The translations under genes and the position numbers were made by a program. A DNA stretch of 60,231 bases from assembly GCA_047975545.1 (NCBI GenBank), contig JBKEDS010000024.1:1-60231 (forward strand), given 5' to 3'. The notes under the pieces were generated by a model. It had not been told where the DNA came from, did not search any database, and saw only the letters and a list, made by a program, of their open reading frames with translations. This DNA is from JBKEDS01 sp047975545 (GTDB lineage Bacteria > Bacteroidota > Bacteroidia > Flavobacteriales > Flavobacteriaceae). Each line of letters opens with the position of its first letter. Position 1 is the first letter of the stretch. This document shows positions 16,596-26,067 of the stretch, one piece after another.

Positions 16596-17768
16596 ATGAA
16601 AAAAACCGTTTTACTCCTATTTGCCATACTCGGCATTACAATAACCGTAGCGCAAAACAACCAATTATCCAACAAAGCCAAAATTAGCGTGCTTACCATT
16701 GGCCCGGGCATCTCGTTAAACGATGCCTTTGGGCATAGTGCCTTTAGGATAAACGACCCGGTTAAGGGCCTCGATTTGGTGTTTAATTACGGTGTTTACG
16801 ATTTCGAAGCGCCTAATTTCTATTTGAAGTTTACCCAAGGAAAACTCAATTACTTGTTGGGGCTTAATTATTACGAAGATTTTTATCACGCCTACATAAC
16901 CCAAAACCGAAGCATCCAAGAACAAATTTTAAACCTATCGGAAGCCGAAAAACAAAAACTATACGATTATTTGCTAAATAATTACAAGCCCGAAAACCGA
17001 GGCTATCTATACGATTTCTTTTTCGACAATTGCGCCACAAAAATTAAGGACGTTACACAAATAGCCTTAAATAACGACGTGGAATTTAACGTTCCCAAAA
17101 ACTTTAAGCCCGAAACGTTTAGAAGTTTAATCTACAAAAACGTAAACAAAAACACATGGGGCAGTTTGGGTATCGATTTGGCGCTTGGTTCGGTAATCGA
17201 CCAAAAAGCCACTCCCGAGGATTATATGTTCCTGCCCGAAAATATCTATACGTTTTTTAAGCAAGCCACCATAAACCCCGACAATAGGGCTTTGGTTAAA
17301 ACCGAAAAAACGCTGTTTTCAAAAATAGAAAAACCCATAACCCATTCGTTTTTTACCAGTCCGCTTTTTATTTTTGGACTAATCGGCCTTTTTATAATTT
17401 ACAAAACCTATTCCGATTTCAAAAAACAAACCCGAACCAAGTGGCTTGACGTTGCCTTATTTGTGTTTACCGGATTAATAGGAATAGGCCTTTTGCTGCT
17501 TTGGTTTGCCACCGACCACAAGGCCACGCACCAAAATTACAACCTACTTTGGGCTTTTGCGCTCAACTTGTTCGTAGTGGGGCAATTGCTTAAAACCAAA
17601 CCAAGCAACTGGTTTGTAAAATACCTAAAACTTTTAATAATCCTTTTGTGCCTGCTAACCCTGCATTGGCTTATAGGCGTTCAGGTGTTTGCCGTTGGGT
17701 TAATACCATGGTTAATCGCCCTATTTATAAGGTACGTGTTTTTGGTTAATTATTATAAAGTTGTTTAG
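16596..17768 (+). CDS. DUF4105 (Lnb N-terminal) membrane protein
   Basis: A 390-residue protein with signal peptide MKKTVLLLFAILGITITVAQ. The N-terminal domain shows ISLNDAFGHSAFRI and FFDNCATKI, the His, Ser and Cys pattern of the DUF4105 domain, a papain-like NlpC-type relative. The C-terminal third contains about five transmembrane helices (from about residue 255 to the end). Substrate and role are unknown; the combination suggests a membrane-tethered periplasmic hydrolase. It follows the PorV-like gene closely on the same strand. Confidence 0.88.
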   Translation: MKKTVLLLFAILGITITVAQNNQLSNKAKISVLTIGPGISLNDAFGHSAFRINDPVKGLDLVFNYGVYDFEAPNFYLKFTQGKLNYLLGLNYYEDFYHAYITQNRSIQEQILNLSEAEKQKLYDYLLNNYKPENRGYLYDFFFDNCATKIKDVTQIALNNDVEFNVPKNFKPETFRSLIYKNVNKNTWGSLGIDLALGSVIDQKATPEDYMFLPENIYTFFKQATINPDNRALVKTEKTLFSKIEKPITHSFFTSPLFIFGLIGLFIIYKTYSDFKKQTRTKWLDVALFVFTGLIGIGLLLLWFATDHKATHQNYNLLWAFALNLFVVGQLLKTKPSNWFVKYLKLLIILLCLLTLHWLIGVQVFAVGLIPWLIALFIRYVFLVNYYKVV

Positions 17769-17810
17769 CCGAATATTTTGGTCAAAAAGAAGTGTAATCT
17801 CTATGTTTTT

Positions 17811-17818
17811 TACATTTG
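17811..17818 (+). promoter_or_regulatory. Minus-7-type element TACATTTG upstream of the PLP decarboxylase gene
   Basis: An exact TAnnTTTG match 20 bases upstream of the ATG at 17838. No convincing TTG lies at the expected distance upstream. Confidence 0.4.
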
Positions 17819-17837
17819 TAATTTAAACCCTTAACCC

Positions 17838-19211
17838 ATGCACAAAATAGACATGCAGTTGGTAGAAATGACCTTGGATGTTATGAAATACACCATCGAC
17901 AGGATTTCCTCTACAACGCACCCCATAGGAAAACCCAAAAAAGCCGAGGAGCTTAAAGCCTTGGTAGGCGAAACCATTACCCGGGAAGGCATAGGTGGCG
18001 AAGTAGCCTTTAATTTATGGAAGGAACATTTAATGAAAGCTAACGTTCCGGTGGACCACCCAAGAAATTTGGCCTTCGTGCCGGCATCGCCAACACGGGC
18101 GGCCATTATGTTCGATTTGGTTACCTCGGCATCGAGCATCCACGGAGCATATTGGATGGAAGGCGCCGGCGGTATTTTTTGCGAAAACGAGGCCATGCGC
18201 TGGATGGTGTCCTTAACCGGGTTGCCCGAGGGCGCATTTGGCGTATTTACCAGTGGTGGTACGGCGGCCAACCTGTCGGCTATTGTTGCCGCACGCGAAC
18301 ATTGGCGTAGGCTAAACACTTCGCACAACAACCAAAAAGGCTTGATAATTGCTTCTGTCGGGGCGCACTCGTCCATAAAAGCCATGGCCAAGGTGGCCGA
18401 TTTGGACGTGCTTTTGGTGGATACCGAAGACCGCTTGGAAGCACCTGATTTGCAAAAAACCATTAACAATTTAACCCCAACCGAACGCCAACGCTTATTT
18501 GCCGTGGTAGGCACGGGCGGCACAACCAATGCCGGAATTATAGACGATTTACAAGGTATTGCCCAAATTTGCAAAACCGAAAACCTTTGGTTTCATGTCG
18601 ATGCCGCTTACGGTGGTGGCGCCCTAATGGCCGATTCGGTAAAACATTTGTTTAAAGGCATAGAACAAGCCGATAGCATAACCATAGACCCGCACAAATG
18701 GATGTTTTCGCCTTACGATTGTGGTGCGGTAATTTATAAAAACCCCGAATTGGCCAAGCAAGCCCATTCGCAACAAGGCTCGTACCTTGATATTTTTAAG
18801 GACGAAGGCGCCCACGGTTTTAACCCCACCGATTACCAAATACAGCTTACCCGCAGGGTTCGGGGCTTGCCGCTTTGGTTTTCGTTGGCCATGCACGGCA
18901 CCGATAGGTACAAACAAGCCGTGGAGCGTGGCTTGGAACTGGCGCAAATAGCTGGGCGGTTAATAAAAAAAATGCCACATGTCGAGTTGGTAAGGAAACC
19001 CAGCCTGTCCTGTGTTTTGTATAGAAGAATAGGGTGGAAGCCCGAAGATTACACACATTGGACCTACGAAAACCACAAAAAAGGATTTGCCCTCGTTACA
19101 CCAACAAAATGGAAAAACGGAGCAAGTTACGAAACCGTTTCCCGCTTTTGTTTTATTAATCCCGATACTACCGAAGCCGATATTGTTGCTATTTTGGAGA
19201 GTATGGGGTAG
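17838..19211 (+). CDS. PLP-dependent group II amino acid decarboxylase family protein
   Basis: This 457-residue protein belongs to the pyridoxal-phosphate decarboxylases that act on aromatic amino acids, glutamate or related substrates. The cofactor-binding residues are visible: HVDAAYGG at residues 253-260 (Asp255 to the pyridine nitrogen) and the Schiff-base lysine in TIDPHKW at Lys287. TSGGTAANLSA at 139-149 contacts the phosphate. Substrate specificity cannot be read from the sequence. It appears to be a single gene between the DUF4105 gene and guaA. Confidence 0.93.
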   Translation: MHKIDMQLVEMTLDVMKYTIDRISSTTHPIGKPKKAEELKALVGETITREGIGGEVAFNLWKEHLMKANVPVDHPRNLAFVPASPTRAAIMFDLVTSASSIHGAYWMEGAGGIFCENEAMRWMVSLTGLPEGAFGVFTSGGTAANLSAIVAAREHWRRLNTSHNNQKGLIIASVGAHSSIKAMAKVADLDVLLVDTEDRLEAPDLQKTINNLTPTERQRLFAVVGTGGTTNAGIIDDLQGIAQICKTENLWFHVDAAYGGGALMADSVKHLFKGIEQADSITIDPHKWMFSPYDCGAVIYKNPELAKQAHSQQGSYLDIFKDEGAHGFNPTDYQIQLTRRVRGLPLWFSLAMHGTDRYKQAVERGLELAQIAGRLIKKMPHVELVRKPSLSCVLYRRIGWKPEDYTHWTYENHKKGFALVTPTKWKNGASYETVSRFCFINPDTTEADIVAILESMG

Positions 19212-19281
19212 TAAATAGGGTGTTGTTAATAAAAAACAACAAGTAACCCCTTCAAAATAAAATCAATTATTATTTTTGCGC

Positions 19282-20817
19282 ATGCAACACGATAAGGTAC
19301 TTATTTTAGACTTCGGTTCGCAATACACACAGCTTATTGCGCGTAGAGTTCGGGAACTCAACATATACTCCGAAATTCACCCCTACAACAAAATACCGTC
19401 CAACCTCGAAAGCTACAAGGCAGTTGTGCTGTCGGGTAGCCCAAACTCGGTACGTGGCGACGATGCCCTACACCCCGATTTAAGCGGTATACGGGGCAAA
19501 AAACCAATGCTGGCCGTATGTTACGGGGCGCAGTATTTGGCACATTTTTCTGGCGGAAACGTAGCACCATCCAATACCCGCGAGTATGGTCGGGCCAATT
19601 TATCGTTTATAAAAAATGGCGAAGCCTTGTTCAATAATATAAAAGAAGGCAGCCAAGTATGGATGAGCCATAGCGATACCATTAAAACCCTGCCAGCCCA
19701 GGGCGTGCTAATAGCCAGTACAAGCGATGTGGAAAACGCCGCCTATAAAATTGAAGGCGAAACCACCTATGCCATCCAATTCCATCCCGAAGTATATCAT
19801 TCTACCGACGGCAAACAACTTTTAGAAAACTTTTTGGTGCATATAGCAGGTCTTACCCAAGACTGGACCCCCGATTCGTTTATCGAGGAAACAGTCGAGG
19901 CCATTCAAGCCAAAGTAGGAACGGATAAAGTAGTACTGGGGCTTTCCGGAGGTGTCGATTCTACCGTGGCGGCCGTGTTGCTAAACAAGGCCATAGGCAA
20001 AAACCTATATTGTATTTTTGTTAATAACGGCTTGTTGCGCAAAAATGAATTCGAAAGCGTTTTGGCGCAATACGAGGGCATGGGCCTAAACGTAAAGGGC
20101 GTCGATGCCTCGCAACGTTTTTTAAGTGCCTTAAAAGGTATTGAGGACCCCGAGAAAAAACGCAAGGCCATAGGCAATGCCTTTATTGAGGTTTTTGATG
20201 ACGAAGCCCACAAACTAACCGATGTAAAATGGTTGGCGCAAGGCACCATTTATCCCGATGTTATCGAAAGTGTTTCGGCAACCGGAGGACCATCGGCAAC
20301 CATAAAAAGCCATCATAACGTTGGCGGCTTGCCCGATTTTATGAAACTTAAAATTGTAGAGCCGCTACGTGCCATTTTTAAGGACGAAGTACGTCGTGTA
20401 GGTGCCACATTGGGCATAGACCCCGAATTGTTGGGGCGCCACCCATTTCCGGGTCCCGGTTTGGGCATTCGTATACTGGGCGATATTACCGCCGAAAAGG
20501 TGCGTATCCTGCAAGAAGTCGATGCCATTTTTATAAACGGCTTAAAGTCTTGGGGGCTTTACGATAAGGTTTGGCAGGCGGGTGCCATGCTATTGCCCGT
20601 AAACAGCGTTGGTGTTATGGGCGACGAGCGTACCTACGAAAAATGCGTAGCGCTACGGGCCGTAGAAAGCACCGACGGCATGACCGCCGATTGGGTAAAC
20701 CTGCCCTATGAGTTCCTTCAAAAAGTATCAAACGACATAATTAACAAAGTTAAGGGCGTTAACAGGGTGGTTTACGACATAAGCTCCAAACCGCCCGCCA
20801 CAATAGAGTGGGAATAA
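19282..20817 (+). CDS. guaA: GMP synthase (glutamine-hydrolysing)
   Basis: The enzyme converts XMP to GMP with glutamine as nitrogen donor. The ATG at 19282 gives 511 residues starting MQHDKVLILDFGSQYTQLIA; a TTG two codons earlier is less likely. The class I amidotransferase cysteine is Cys80 (AVCYGAQY) with the HPE motif in QFHPEVYH. The PP-loop ATPase motif LSGGVDSTVAA follows, and the C-terminal dimerisation domain ends in the conserved ISSKPPATIEWE. A TATTTTTG box (19271-19278) ends only three bases before the start codon. Confidence 0.98.
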   Translation: MQHDKVLILDFGSQYTQLIARRVRELNIYSEIHPYNKIPSNLESYKAVVLSGSPNSVRGDDALHPDLSGIRGKKPMLAVCYGAQYLAHFSGGNVAPSNTREYGRANLSFIKNGEALFNNIKEGSQVWMSHSDTIKTLPAQGVLIASTSDVENAAYKIEGETTYAIQFHPEVYHSTDGKQLLENFLVHIAGLTQDWTPDSFIEETVEAIQAKVGTDKVVLGLSGGVDSTVAAVLLNKAIGKNLYCIFVNNGLLRKNEFESVLAQYEGMGLNVKGVDASQRFLSALKGIEDPEKKRKAIGNAFIEVFDDEAHKLTDVKWLAQGTIYPDVIESVSATGGPSATIKSHHNVGGLPDFMKLKIVEPLRAIFKDEVRRVGATLGIDPELLGRHPFPGPGLGIRILGDITAEKVRILQEVDAIFINGLKSWGLYDKVWQAGAMLLPVNSVGVMGDERTYEKCVALRAVESTDGMTADWVNLPYEFLQKVSNDIINKVKGVNRVVYDISSKPPATIEWE

Positions 20818-20984
20818 TAACGTTTTAAAAACATCTTAACGGGCTTAACGTCCGTATATCAAACGAGAACTATTATAAAAAGTGTATATTTCAAAATTGA
20901 AAGCCCCATTTCCTTTTTTGGCATGTTATATGTTTAAAAAGAACGGAATAGTTTTTTATAATTCAAAAAAAAACAAACAATTAA

Positions 20985-22895
20985 ATGGTAAAATATCTTT
21001 CGGTTTTATGTTTCACATTGGTACTGGCTTTTAATACCGCCAATGCCCAAAATTTTAGTACGCACCAAGTAAAAAAGGGCGAAAATATTGAAAGCATTGC
21101 AAAACGCTACTTTGTTACCCCATCGCAAATTTACGAGTACAATCCCGATGCCAAAAAGGAGCTTAAGCCCAATACCATTTTAATAATACCAATATCCAAA
21201 GCGGTAAAACCCGAAACTACCATTACCCAAGAGTTACAGGGGTTTAAGGAACATAAGGTGAAGCGAAAAGAAACGCTTTACAGTTTGTCGAAACAATACA
21301 ATGTAACCGAAGACGATATAAAAAAGCACAATAGGGCGCTATACGCCAATAATTTACGCAAGGGCGATATTATCCAAATCCCGATTTATAAAGTAACCCA
21401 AACGGTTGTAGAGGTGCCGTCGACAAAACGTTATACGATTTTGCCAAAAGAAGGAAAATGGCGGGTAGCCTATAAGTTCGGGATAACGGTGGAAGAATTG
21501 GAAGCCCTAAACCCCGATATGGGCGAAACCTTGCAAGTTGGGCAGCAAATAAACGTGCCGGACATTGAACAAAAACAGCAAAACCAAGTTGATGAAGCCT
21601 ACGATTATTACAAAGTATTGCCCAAAGAAGGCTTTTACCGTTTAAAGGTGAAGCTGGGCTTGGAGCAAGACCAGTTGGAAACCTTAAACCCGGGATTGAA
21701 AGAAACCGGGCTAAAAGAAGGCATGATACTAAAGGTGCCCTTTACCGCAACGCAAACCGTAGCCGAAAGCCAAGAAACCGGTAAGGTATCATTATCCAAC
21801 AGGGTAACGGATTATAGTACCAAACACATTGCGGTTATGTTGCCGTTTAGGCTTAACCGCGTGGCGTTCGATACCATTGTTTCAACCAAAAAAAGTATAG
21901 CCAAAGACCCCTATTTAAATGCGTCGTTGGATTTTTATTCAGGGGTTTTGTTTGCCTTGGATTCGTTAAAAACCATGGGTGTATCGCTTCGGGTCGATGT
22001 TTACGATACCAAGTATTTGGTTAGCGAGGTGTCCAACATTATCAATACTAACGATTTTGCTTCGGTCGATGCCGTTATTGGCCCCCTAACAACGGCAACA
22101 TTCGAAAAGGCGGCCGAGGAATTAAGACGCTATAATACGCCCGTTGTGTCGCCCATAGGCACCGATTTAAAATTGGGCCATAACGTGTTCCAATCCCGTC
22201 CATCCGACCAATTGCTTAAATACAAAATTATCAATTATGTAAAAAACACGGTTCAGCCGTTAAATGTTGTTGTGGTTTCCGACGGCAAAAATTATACGGC
22301 GGCAAACGAAATAAAAAACGAATTCGCCTTGGCCAAAATGGTGTATTCCAAAAAAGACAAATCGGGGAAAGACGCTTACTTTGTTAACGTAAGCGATATA
22401 AGCAATGTGTTGCTTCCTGGAAAAAACGTGGTGTTTTTGGAAACCCAAAACGACGGGTTTGCCTCCAATGTAACCAGTATTTTGGCCTCGTTGAACCAAA
22501 AAGGAGGAAAGGAAATTATTTTAGCAACCACCAATTTTAATTCGGCTTTTGAAAGCGACGAAATATCCAACGACCATTTGTCCAATCTTCAACTTCATTT
22601 TGCAACAGTATCCAAAAGTTATAGCGAAACCGATAACAGGGCTTTTGTAAGGGCTTACGAAAAAAGCTACGGTATTACCCCAAGCAAGCGCGCCGTAAAA
22701 GGCTTCGATTTAACCATGGACGTCGTATTGCGTTTGGTTGCGGCACAGGATTTATACGCTTCGGTAAACCAAGCACCCCTTACGGAATACGTTGAAAACA
22801 AGTTTGCCTACAAAAAAGAACTCTCGGGCGGGTACAGTAATACCTCGGTATATTTGGTTAAATACGATAACCTAATGCTTGTTGAGGTGAAGTAA
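20985..22895 (+). CDS. LysM-repeat protein fused to a periplasmic-binding (type 1) domain
   Basis: After a signal peptide ending TANAQ (residue 22) the 636-residue protein carries LysM-type repeats, two clear ones near residues 26-65 (HQVKKGENIESIAKRYFVTP) and 87-130 (HKVKRKETLYSLSKQYNVTE) and two more divergent ones to about residue 250. The C-terminal 350 residues resemble a type 1 periplasmic-binding protein (IAVMLPFRLN, DAVIGPLTTATFEKAAEELRR). LysM binds peptidoglycan, so it is probably a wall-bound sensor or receptor rather than part of an ABC importer; no transporter genes are nearby. The DUF3820 gene starts two bases after its stop codon. Confidence 0.88.
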   Translation: MVKYLSVLCFTLVLAFNTANAQNFSTHQVKKGENIESIAKRYFVTPSQIYEYNPDAKKELKPNTILIIPISKAVKPETTITQELQGFKEHKVKRKETLYSLSKQYNVTEDDIKKHNRALYANNLRKGDIIQIPIYKVTQTVVEVPSTKRYTILPKEGKWRVAYKFGITVEELEALNPDMGETLQVGQQINVPDIEQKQQNQVDEAYDYYKVLPKEGFYRLKVKLGLEQDQLETLNPGLKETGLKEGMILKVPFTATQTVAESQETGKVSLSNRVTDYSTKHIAVMLPFRLNRVAFDTIVSTKKSIAKDPYLNASLDFYSGVLFALDSLKTMGVSLRVDVYDTKYLVSEVSNIINTNDFASVDAVIGPLTTATFEKAAEELRRYNTPVVSPIGTDLKLGHNVFQSRPSDQLLKYKIINYVKNTVQPLNVVVVSDGKNYTAANEIKNEFALAKMVYSKKDKSGKDAYFVNVSDISNVLLPGKNVVFLETQNDGFASNVTSILASLNQKGGKEIILATTNFNSAFESDEISNDHLSNLQLHFATVSKSYSETDNRAFVRAYEKSYGITPSKRAVKGFDLTMDVVLRLVAAQDLYASVNQAPLTEYVENKFAYKKELSGGYSNTSVYLVKYDNLMLVEVK

Positions 22896-22897
22896 CC

Positions 22898-23122
22898 ATG
22901 TTCGATAAAAAATTCTTAATCGATTTGGCGCATACCAAAATGCCCTATGGCAAGTACGAGGGGCGTTATTTAATCGATTTGCCCGAATATTATGTGGTTT
23001 GGTACCACCAAAAAGGCTTTCCCAAAGGCAAGTTGGGCGATATGCTTAGTCAGGTTTACGAACTTAAAGTAAACGGTTTGGAGGATTTGGTTAGGGAAAT
23101 TAAGGAGCGGTACCTGAAGTAG
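22898..23122 (+). CDS. DUF3820 family protein
   Basis: A 74-residue protein with the DUF3820 pattern MPYGKYEGRYLIDLPEYYVV and GFPKGKLGDML. Function is unknown; similar domains have been noted in association with exonuclease-type proteins. It follows the LysM gene after two bases, which implies one transcript and probably coupled translation. Confidence 0.9.
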   Translation: MFDKKFLIDLAHTKMPYGKYEGRYLIDLPEYYVVWYHQKGFPKGKLGDMLSQVYELKVNGLEDLVREIKERYLK

Positions 23123-23266
23123 TATTCGTTTCAAATAAAGTTCCAATCTCCGTTTCTCAACAACAAAACACGAAACATTGTTAATTACTTGTGTTGCTCC
23201 ATATTTTATTTTTCTAAGGCATTGTAGTATATTAGCGGGCAATTCGCAGCAATTCAATTTATACCC

Positions 23267-25117
23267 ATGACAGAGCAAACCAACTACACCGAGGACAATA
23301 TACGTTCGTTAGACTGGAAAGAGCATATCCGTATGCGCCCCGGTATGTACATAGGTAAATTGGGCGATGGCTCTTCGCCGGACGACGGTATTTACATTTT
23401 GTTAAAAGAAGTGCTGGACAACTCCATAGACGAGTACGTCATGGGTGCCGGCAAAACCATTGAAATTTCGGTTCAGGGCAATAAAGTTATTGTTAGGGAT
23501 TACGGTCGGGGCATACCCTTGGGCAAGGTGGTCGATGTGGTTTCTAAAATGAATACCGGCGGCAAGTACGACTCCAAGGCCTTTAAAAAATCCGTGGGGC
23601 TAAACGGTGTGGGTACCAAGGCCGTTAATGCGCTGTCGTCGTATTTTAGGGTCGAGTCCACCCGCGACAACAAATCGGCTTCGGCCGAGTTCGAGCAGGG
23701 CAACCTTGTAAACCAAGACCTTTTGGACGAAACCTCGCGCCGTAAAGGCACCAAGGTGTCGTTCGTGCCGGACGATACCATTTTTAAAAACTACAAATAC
23801 CGAAACGAGTACATTGTAAAAATGCTTAAAAATTACGTGTACCTAAACCCCGGTTTAACCATTGTTTTTAATGGCGAAAAATATTATAGCGAGCATGGGT
23901 TACGGGATTTACTGTCCGAAACCATTAACGATTCCGATAGGTTATACCCTATTATCCATTTACGTGGCGACGATATAGAAATTGCCCTAACCCATAGTAA
24001 AACACAATATAGCGAGGAGTACCACTCCTTTGTTAACGGGCAAAACACCACGCAGGGCGGTACGCATTTAAACGCCTTTCGGGAAGCCTTGGTAAAAACC
24101 ATACGCGAGTTTTACGGCAAAAATTACGATGCTTCCGATGTGCGCAAGTCCACCGTAAGTGCCATTGCCATAAAGGTTATGGAACCCGTTTTCGAAAGCC
24201 AGACCAAAACCAAATTGGGCTCGACCGATATGGGGGGCGACCTGCCCACGGTGCGTACCTATATAAACGATTTTGTAAAAACCCACTTAGATAATTTCCT
24301 GCACAAAAACCCCGAAACGGCCGATAAGCTACAACGCAAAATATTACAGGCCGAACGCGAGCGCAAGGAACTTTCGGGCATTAGGAAACTGGCCCGCGAC
24401 CGTGCCAAAAAAGCCAGCCTCCACAATAAAAAACTACGGGATTGCCGCATTCATTTTGGCGATACCAAAAACGAGCGTTATCTGGAAACTACCCTGTTTA
24501 TTACCGAGGGCGATTCGGCTTCGGGCAGCATTACCAAATCGCGCGACGTTAACACCCAAGCCGTATTTAGCCTAAAAGGAAAACCCTTGAACAGCTACGG
24601 CCTAACCAAAAAAATTGTTTACGAAAACGAAGAGTTTAACCTCTTGCAGGCTGCCTTGAATATAGAGGAATCCTTAGAGGATTTGCGCTATAACAACGTA
24701 GTAATAGCTACCGATGCCGATGTGGACGGTATGCACATCCGCCTGTTGCTTATTACGTTTTTCCTGCAATTTTTCCCCGAAGTTATCAAAGAAGGGCATT
24801 TGTATATCCTGCAAACCCCACTGTTTAGGGTACGCAACAAAAAAGAAACCATTTACTGCTATACCGAGGAAGAACGTATAAACGCCATAGAAAAGCTAAA
24901 ACCAAAGCCCGAAATAACCCGATTTAAAGGTTTGGGCGAAATTTCGCCCGACGAGTTCAAGCACTTTATAGGCGAAGATATTAGGTTGGATCCCGTTATG
25001 CTGGATAACAATATGTCCATTGAAGACTTATTGTCGTTTTACATGGGGAAAAATACCCCATCGCGGCAGGAATTTATTATCGATAATTTAAAGGTTGAAA
25101 TGGATGTTGCGGAATAG
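23267..25117 (+). CDS. parE: DNA topoisomerase IV subunit B
   Basis: The ATPase subunit of topoisomerase IV, which decatenates chromosomes. At 616 residues it lacks the insert that lengthens GyrB. The GHKL ATPase site is seen as EVLDNSIDEY, RDYGRGIP and GVGTKAVNALS. The TOPRIM metal site is EGDSASGS with the DADVDGMHIR aspartates, and the protein ends in the usual RRxFI-like QEFIIDNLKVEMDVAE. parC lies 1.1 kb downstream, separated by an accessory insert and a 49-codon gene, whereas these two subunits are commonly neighbours in flavobacteria. Confidence 0.96.
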   Translation: MTEQTNYTEDNIRSLDWKEHIRMRPGMYIGKLGDGSSPDDGIYILLKEVLDNSIDEYVMGAGKTIEISVQGNKVIVRDYGRGIPLGKVVDVVSKMNTGGKYDSKAFKKSVGLNGVGTKAVNALSSYFRVESTRDNKSASAEFEQGNLVNQDLLDETSRRKGTKVSFVPDDTIFKNYKYRNEYIVKMLKNYVYLNPGLTIVFNGEKYYSEHGLRDLLSETINDSDRLYPIIHLRGDDIEIALTHSKTQYSEEYHSFVNGQNTTQGGTHLNAFREALVKTIREFYGKNYDASDVRKSTVSAIAIKVMEPVFESQTKTKLGSTDMGGDLPTVRTYINDFVKTHLDNFLHKNPETADKLQRKILQAERERKELSGIRKLARDRAKKASLHNKKLRDCRIHFGDTKNERYLETTLFITEGDSASGSITKSRDVNTQAVFSLKGKPLNSYGLTKKIVYENEEFNLLQAALNIEESLEDLRYNNVVIATDADVDGMHIRLLLITFFLQFFPEVIKEGHLYILQTPLFRVRNKKETIYCYTEEERINAIEKLKPKPEITRFKGLGEISPDEFKHFIGEDIRLDPVMLDNNMSIEDLLSFYMGKNTPSRQEFIIDNLKVEMDVAE

Positions 25118-25205
25118 TGTTGGAACTAAGCAAATGAGTTGTCGGAAAAGTGAATTAATCCTAAACATTAGGGCTGAAACCAACTATTTTTATTAAATTC
25201 GAATA

Positions 25206-25733
25206 GTGGAAAAAGAACAAAAGATAGGATTAGATTTTATTGTCGACAAGTTGACTAACTCAATAGAAAATATCCAGTCTAAAGATAGCTTTCAAACAGA
25301 AGTTTCATTGTTGAACGTAGCCGAACTAAAAAATATAACAAAGAAAAACGGTTGGAGTTTTAATTGGAAAGCGGAATTTAAAAAGCCTGAAAGAGAAATT
25401 TATAAACTTACAATTGTAAATAATCCAAATATCATACAAGGACTTGTGAGTTTGGAAGCAAAACCGGATTATGTGTTTATGCACTTGATTGAAAGCGCTC
25501 CTTTCAATATAGGAATAAATAAAGTCTATCTTGGTGTTCCCGGAAATTTGGTTGCGTTTGCTTGTAAACTTTCATTTCAAAGAGGAGGGAATGGCTATGT
25601 TTCGTTCGTTGCAAAAACAAAACTCATCGACCATTATATCAAAACGCTTGGAGCATATCATTTTGGAGGACATTTAATGGTAATTACAACCGAAACCGCT
25701 CTAAAATTAATTGGTAAATATTTTAAAACATAA
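25206..25733 (+). CDS. GNAT-like accessory protein of unknown function (toxin-like position)
   Basis: A 175-residue protein starting at GTG. Its C-terminal half (GVPGNLVAFACKLSFQRGG, then HYIKTLGAYHFGG) has the shape of GNAT motif A/B with the terminal tyrosine-leucine-glycine turn, although the pyrophosphate loop Q/RxxGxG/A is not canonical. The base composition and codon use (many AAA, ATA, GAA) are more AT-rich than parE and parC on either side, which suggests acquisition. A 56-residue charged protein starts four bases after its stop, an arrangement reminiscent of two-gene toxin-antitoxin or resistance cassettes. No activity is demonstrated. Confidence 0.7.
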   Translation: MEKEQKIGLDFIVDKLTNSIENIQSKDSFQTEVSLLNVAELKNITKKNGWSFNWKAEFKKPEREIYKLTIVNNPNIIQGLVSLEAKPDYVFMHLIESAPFNIGINKVYLGVPGNLVAFACKLSFQRGGNGYVSFVAKTKLIDHYIKTLGAYHFGGHLMVITTETALKLIGKYFKT

Positions 25734-25737
25734 AATT

Positions 25738-25908
25738 ATGGGTTTAATAAAGGAACCTTTGGATGTAGATTTTGTTGTCGATTCAAGACCATTAACGAAA
25801 GATGAGGAAAAAGCTATCAGCGAATTTATTAAAGCTGATAAAGCCAAACAATTATTAAAGAAAAAAACTTTGGGCAAACGAAAAAAAAGGATCGAAAAGG
25901 CAAGTTGA
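25738..25908 (+). CDS. Small charged protein paired with the GNAT-like gene (antitoxin-like)
   Basis: Fifty-six residues beginning MGLIKEPLDVDFVVDSRPLT and ending in a very basic tail (KKKTLGKRKKRIEKAS). I take the ATG at 25738, four bases after the GNAT-like stop, as the start; the frame could be extended upstream but would overlap that gene. I recall related short proteins in Bacteroidota accessory regions without a known function. By position and size it could be an antitoxin, but no DNA-binding fold is identifiable. Confidence 0.65.
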   Translation: MGLIKEPLDVDFVVDSRPLTKDEEKAISEFIKADKAKQLLKKKTLGKRKKRIEKAS

Positions 25909-26067
25909 AAATAAACATTTGCCTCGTGACGTGCATGCGTAAAAGCTGAAATCAAAAGTTTAAAAAAATAACCCCAAAACAGCAAAAATATCTTAGCCTA
26001 TGCGTAAATTTGTAAGAAAGGATAAGTCCAACTTTCTGCCATAAAAGCAGAGCAAAATACAGATAAG
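25909..26067 (+). other. Non-coding tail of the accessory insert
   Basis: The stretch between the accessory pair and the 49-codon gene begins cctcgtgacgtgcatgcg followed by an A-rich run. The core cgtgcatgcgtaaaagc at 25935-25951 resembles cgtgcatgtgcaagagc at 127-143 behind the left-edge gene. No gene, terminator or clear promoter is visible. It probably marks the right boundary of the insert. Confidence 0.4.
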
